Below are positions 63,554 to 64,000 of a stretch of DNA of 64,000 nucleotides, piece by piece. The stretch is from Panagrolaimus kolymaensis (lineage: Eukaryota; Nematoda; Chromadorea; Rhabditida; Panagrolaimidae). The notes below the pieces were generated by a model. The model was not told the DNA's origin, did no database searches, and was given only the letters and a program-made list of their open reading frames with translations. Where the stretch lies: the NCBI GenBank assembly GCA_028622995.1, contig JAJQJQ010000073.1:612606-676605 (forward strand), written 5' to 3'. How positions within the stretch are numbered: position 1 is the first letter of the stretch; each line of letters begins with the position of its first letter. The translations under genes were made by a program, and so were the position numbers.

Positions 63554-64000
63554 TTACATACTGACACGAGGAAGAAAAACTGTTATTGTTTCATTTGCAA
63601 AAATATTTGTTCTTAATCGAAGTTCAGGTGGACAAGTTGGTGACATGTCCACAAAAAGATAACTAAAATTCTCCTTCGTTGCTCTCTTGTAACTTTCCAA
63701 AAAATATGGCAATTGATTTGGAAAATTTTGCATACCAAAATTTCGAACTCCAAGTTGAGCAGAAAAAGCTTTCATGAGAATAACATAGTGGGCGTTATTT
63801 CTGGCGATTTTTAACTTCTTGTCAAATAAAGATTGTGTAACAAAAATTAAACCTAAAAAGGAATTTAAAAATTTAATGAAAAAAAGTAAAAAAATACCAA
63901 TGTTTAAGTGATGCGTCTTTTTTGTGAAAAGCGTTTCGAGATATTCTTCAGAAACATTACCCAATAAATCGTCCATAATTAGTAAAAGCGGTTTTTTATA
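63554..64000 (-). CDS. ATP: FtsK/HerA-type genome-packaging ATPase, C-terminal part (N-terminus beyond window)
   Basis: Exons 63898-64000+ and 63554-63852 with a 45 bp intron. The visible part starts in the strand before Walker B (L-L-L-I-M-D-D-L-L). It continues with T-K-K-T-H-H-L-N-I-G, the sensor strand L-I-F-V-T-Q-S-L-F-D-K, N-A-H-Y-V-I-L, Q-L-P-Y-F-L-E-S-Y, and the conserved C-terminus P-P-E-L-R-L-R-T-N-I-F. Walker A lies upstream, outside the window. The enzyme translocates DNA into capsids in this virus lineage. The stop codon is only 2 nt from the start of the next gene, continuing the tight packing of this strand. What is visible looks intact. Confidence 0.9.
   Translation of the reverse strand, partial: YKKPLLLIMDDLLGNVSEEYLETLFTKKTHHLNIGIFLLFFIKFLNSFLGLIFVTQSLFDKKLKIARNNAHYVILMKAFSAQLGVRNFGMQNFPNQLPYFLESYKRATKENFSYLFVDMSPTCPPELRLRTNIFANETITVFLPRVSM

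Larger units (their letters stand above)
49553..64000. mobile_element. Maverick/Polinton element, right end outside the window
   Basis: At least 14.4 kb carrying the diagnostic set: protein-primed DNA polymerase B, retroviral-type integrase with chromodomain, adenovirus-type cysteine protease, double-jelly-roll major capsid protein and FtsK/HerA-type packaging ATPase. The left boundary is placed at about 49553, where the transporter exon loses coding sense and a sequence beginning AGTAGTGTAGAACGG starts; Polintons characteristically begin with AG and make 6 bp target duplications. The duplication and the opposite terminal repeat cannot be checked here. No penton-like single-jelly-roll protein was recognised; it may lie beyond 64000. 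All genes except one frame-broken ORF look intact, so the element may be young or still active. Confidence 0.9.

Overview
The window is genomic DNA of a nematode, most likely a rhabditid. It is AT-rich. Its genes are split by many small introns ending in TTTTAG or TTTCAG, and acceptor sites often lie just before start codons. It holds a spliced-leader (SL) RNA-like gene beside a 5S rRNA gene, tandem serpentine receptors of the worm-specific SRG type, a nematode-style secreted C-type lectin, and a TBP-like factor of metazoan type. The species cannot be named from the sequence.

Layout. Bases 1-26,700 are a host gene region: a two-domain C-type lectin (-), a truncated BTB/BACK gene (+), a CCDC115/VMA22-like V-ATPase assembly factor (-), a BPNT2-type phosphatase (-), a PRELI/slowmo lipid-transfer protein (+), a Tctex dynein light chain (-), an inositol monophosphatase with two mutually exclusive exons (-), a B3GNTL1/QTGAL-type glycosyltransferase (-), TLF (+), a divergent TLF paralogue with a long Ser-rich tail (+), and a serpentine receptor (-). 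Bases 26,700-33,400 hold no gene but several repeats: a dispersed repeat also seen near 1.3 kb, a poly-C run, a ~705 bp repeat present in direct and inverted copies, and a tRNA-like box. Bases 33,400-49,550 hold a VWA-like secreted protein interrupted by a stop, an OB-fold-like protein, GC-rich hairpins, a second serpentine receptor, the SL RNA/5S pair, a perfect hAT MITE, two unrecognised proteins and a broken SLC7 amino-acid transporter.

From about 49,550 to the window end lies most of a Maverick/Polinton, a virus-like giant transposon. It carries protein-primed DNA polymerase B (three exons), an adenovirus-type protease, a major capsid protein, a small basic core-like protein, a chromodomain integrase and the C-terminal part of the packaging ATPase; the element runs off the right edge. 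Around this core is a poorly described accessory set. A five-gene, same-strand cluster begins with three tandem paralogues of an unknown Cys/His protein, followed by an acidic-tailed small protein and a one-pass membrane protein; acceptors sit directly before the start codons of genes 2-5, which suggests SL trans-splicing of a polycistron. On the opposite strand there is a 50-residue membrane ORF overlapping the protease start, and a signal-peptide/TM glycoprotein whose start codon overlaps that of the integrase.

How the parts relate: INT, PolB, ATPase, PRO and MCP are the integration, replication, packaging, maturation and shell modules of one element. The two or three membrane proteins suggest that it may make enveloped particles or act at membranes. 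The host genes are ordinary housekeeping or sensory loci with no evident common pathway, apart from the tandem TLF pair and two FIG-superfamily phosphatases that lie close together.
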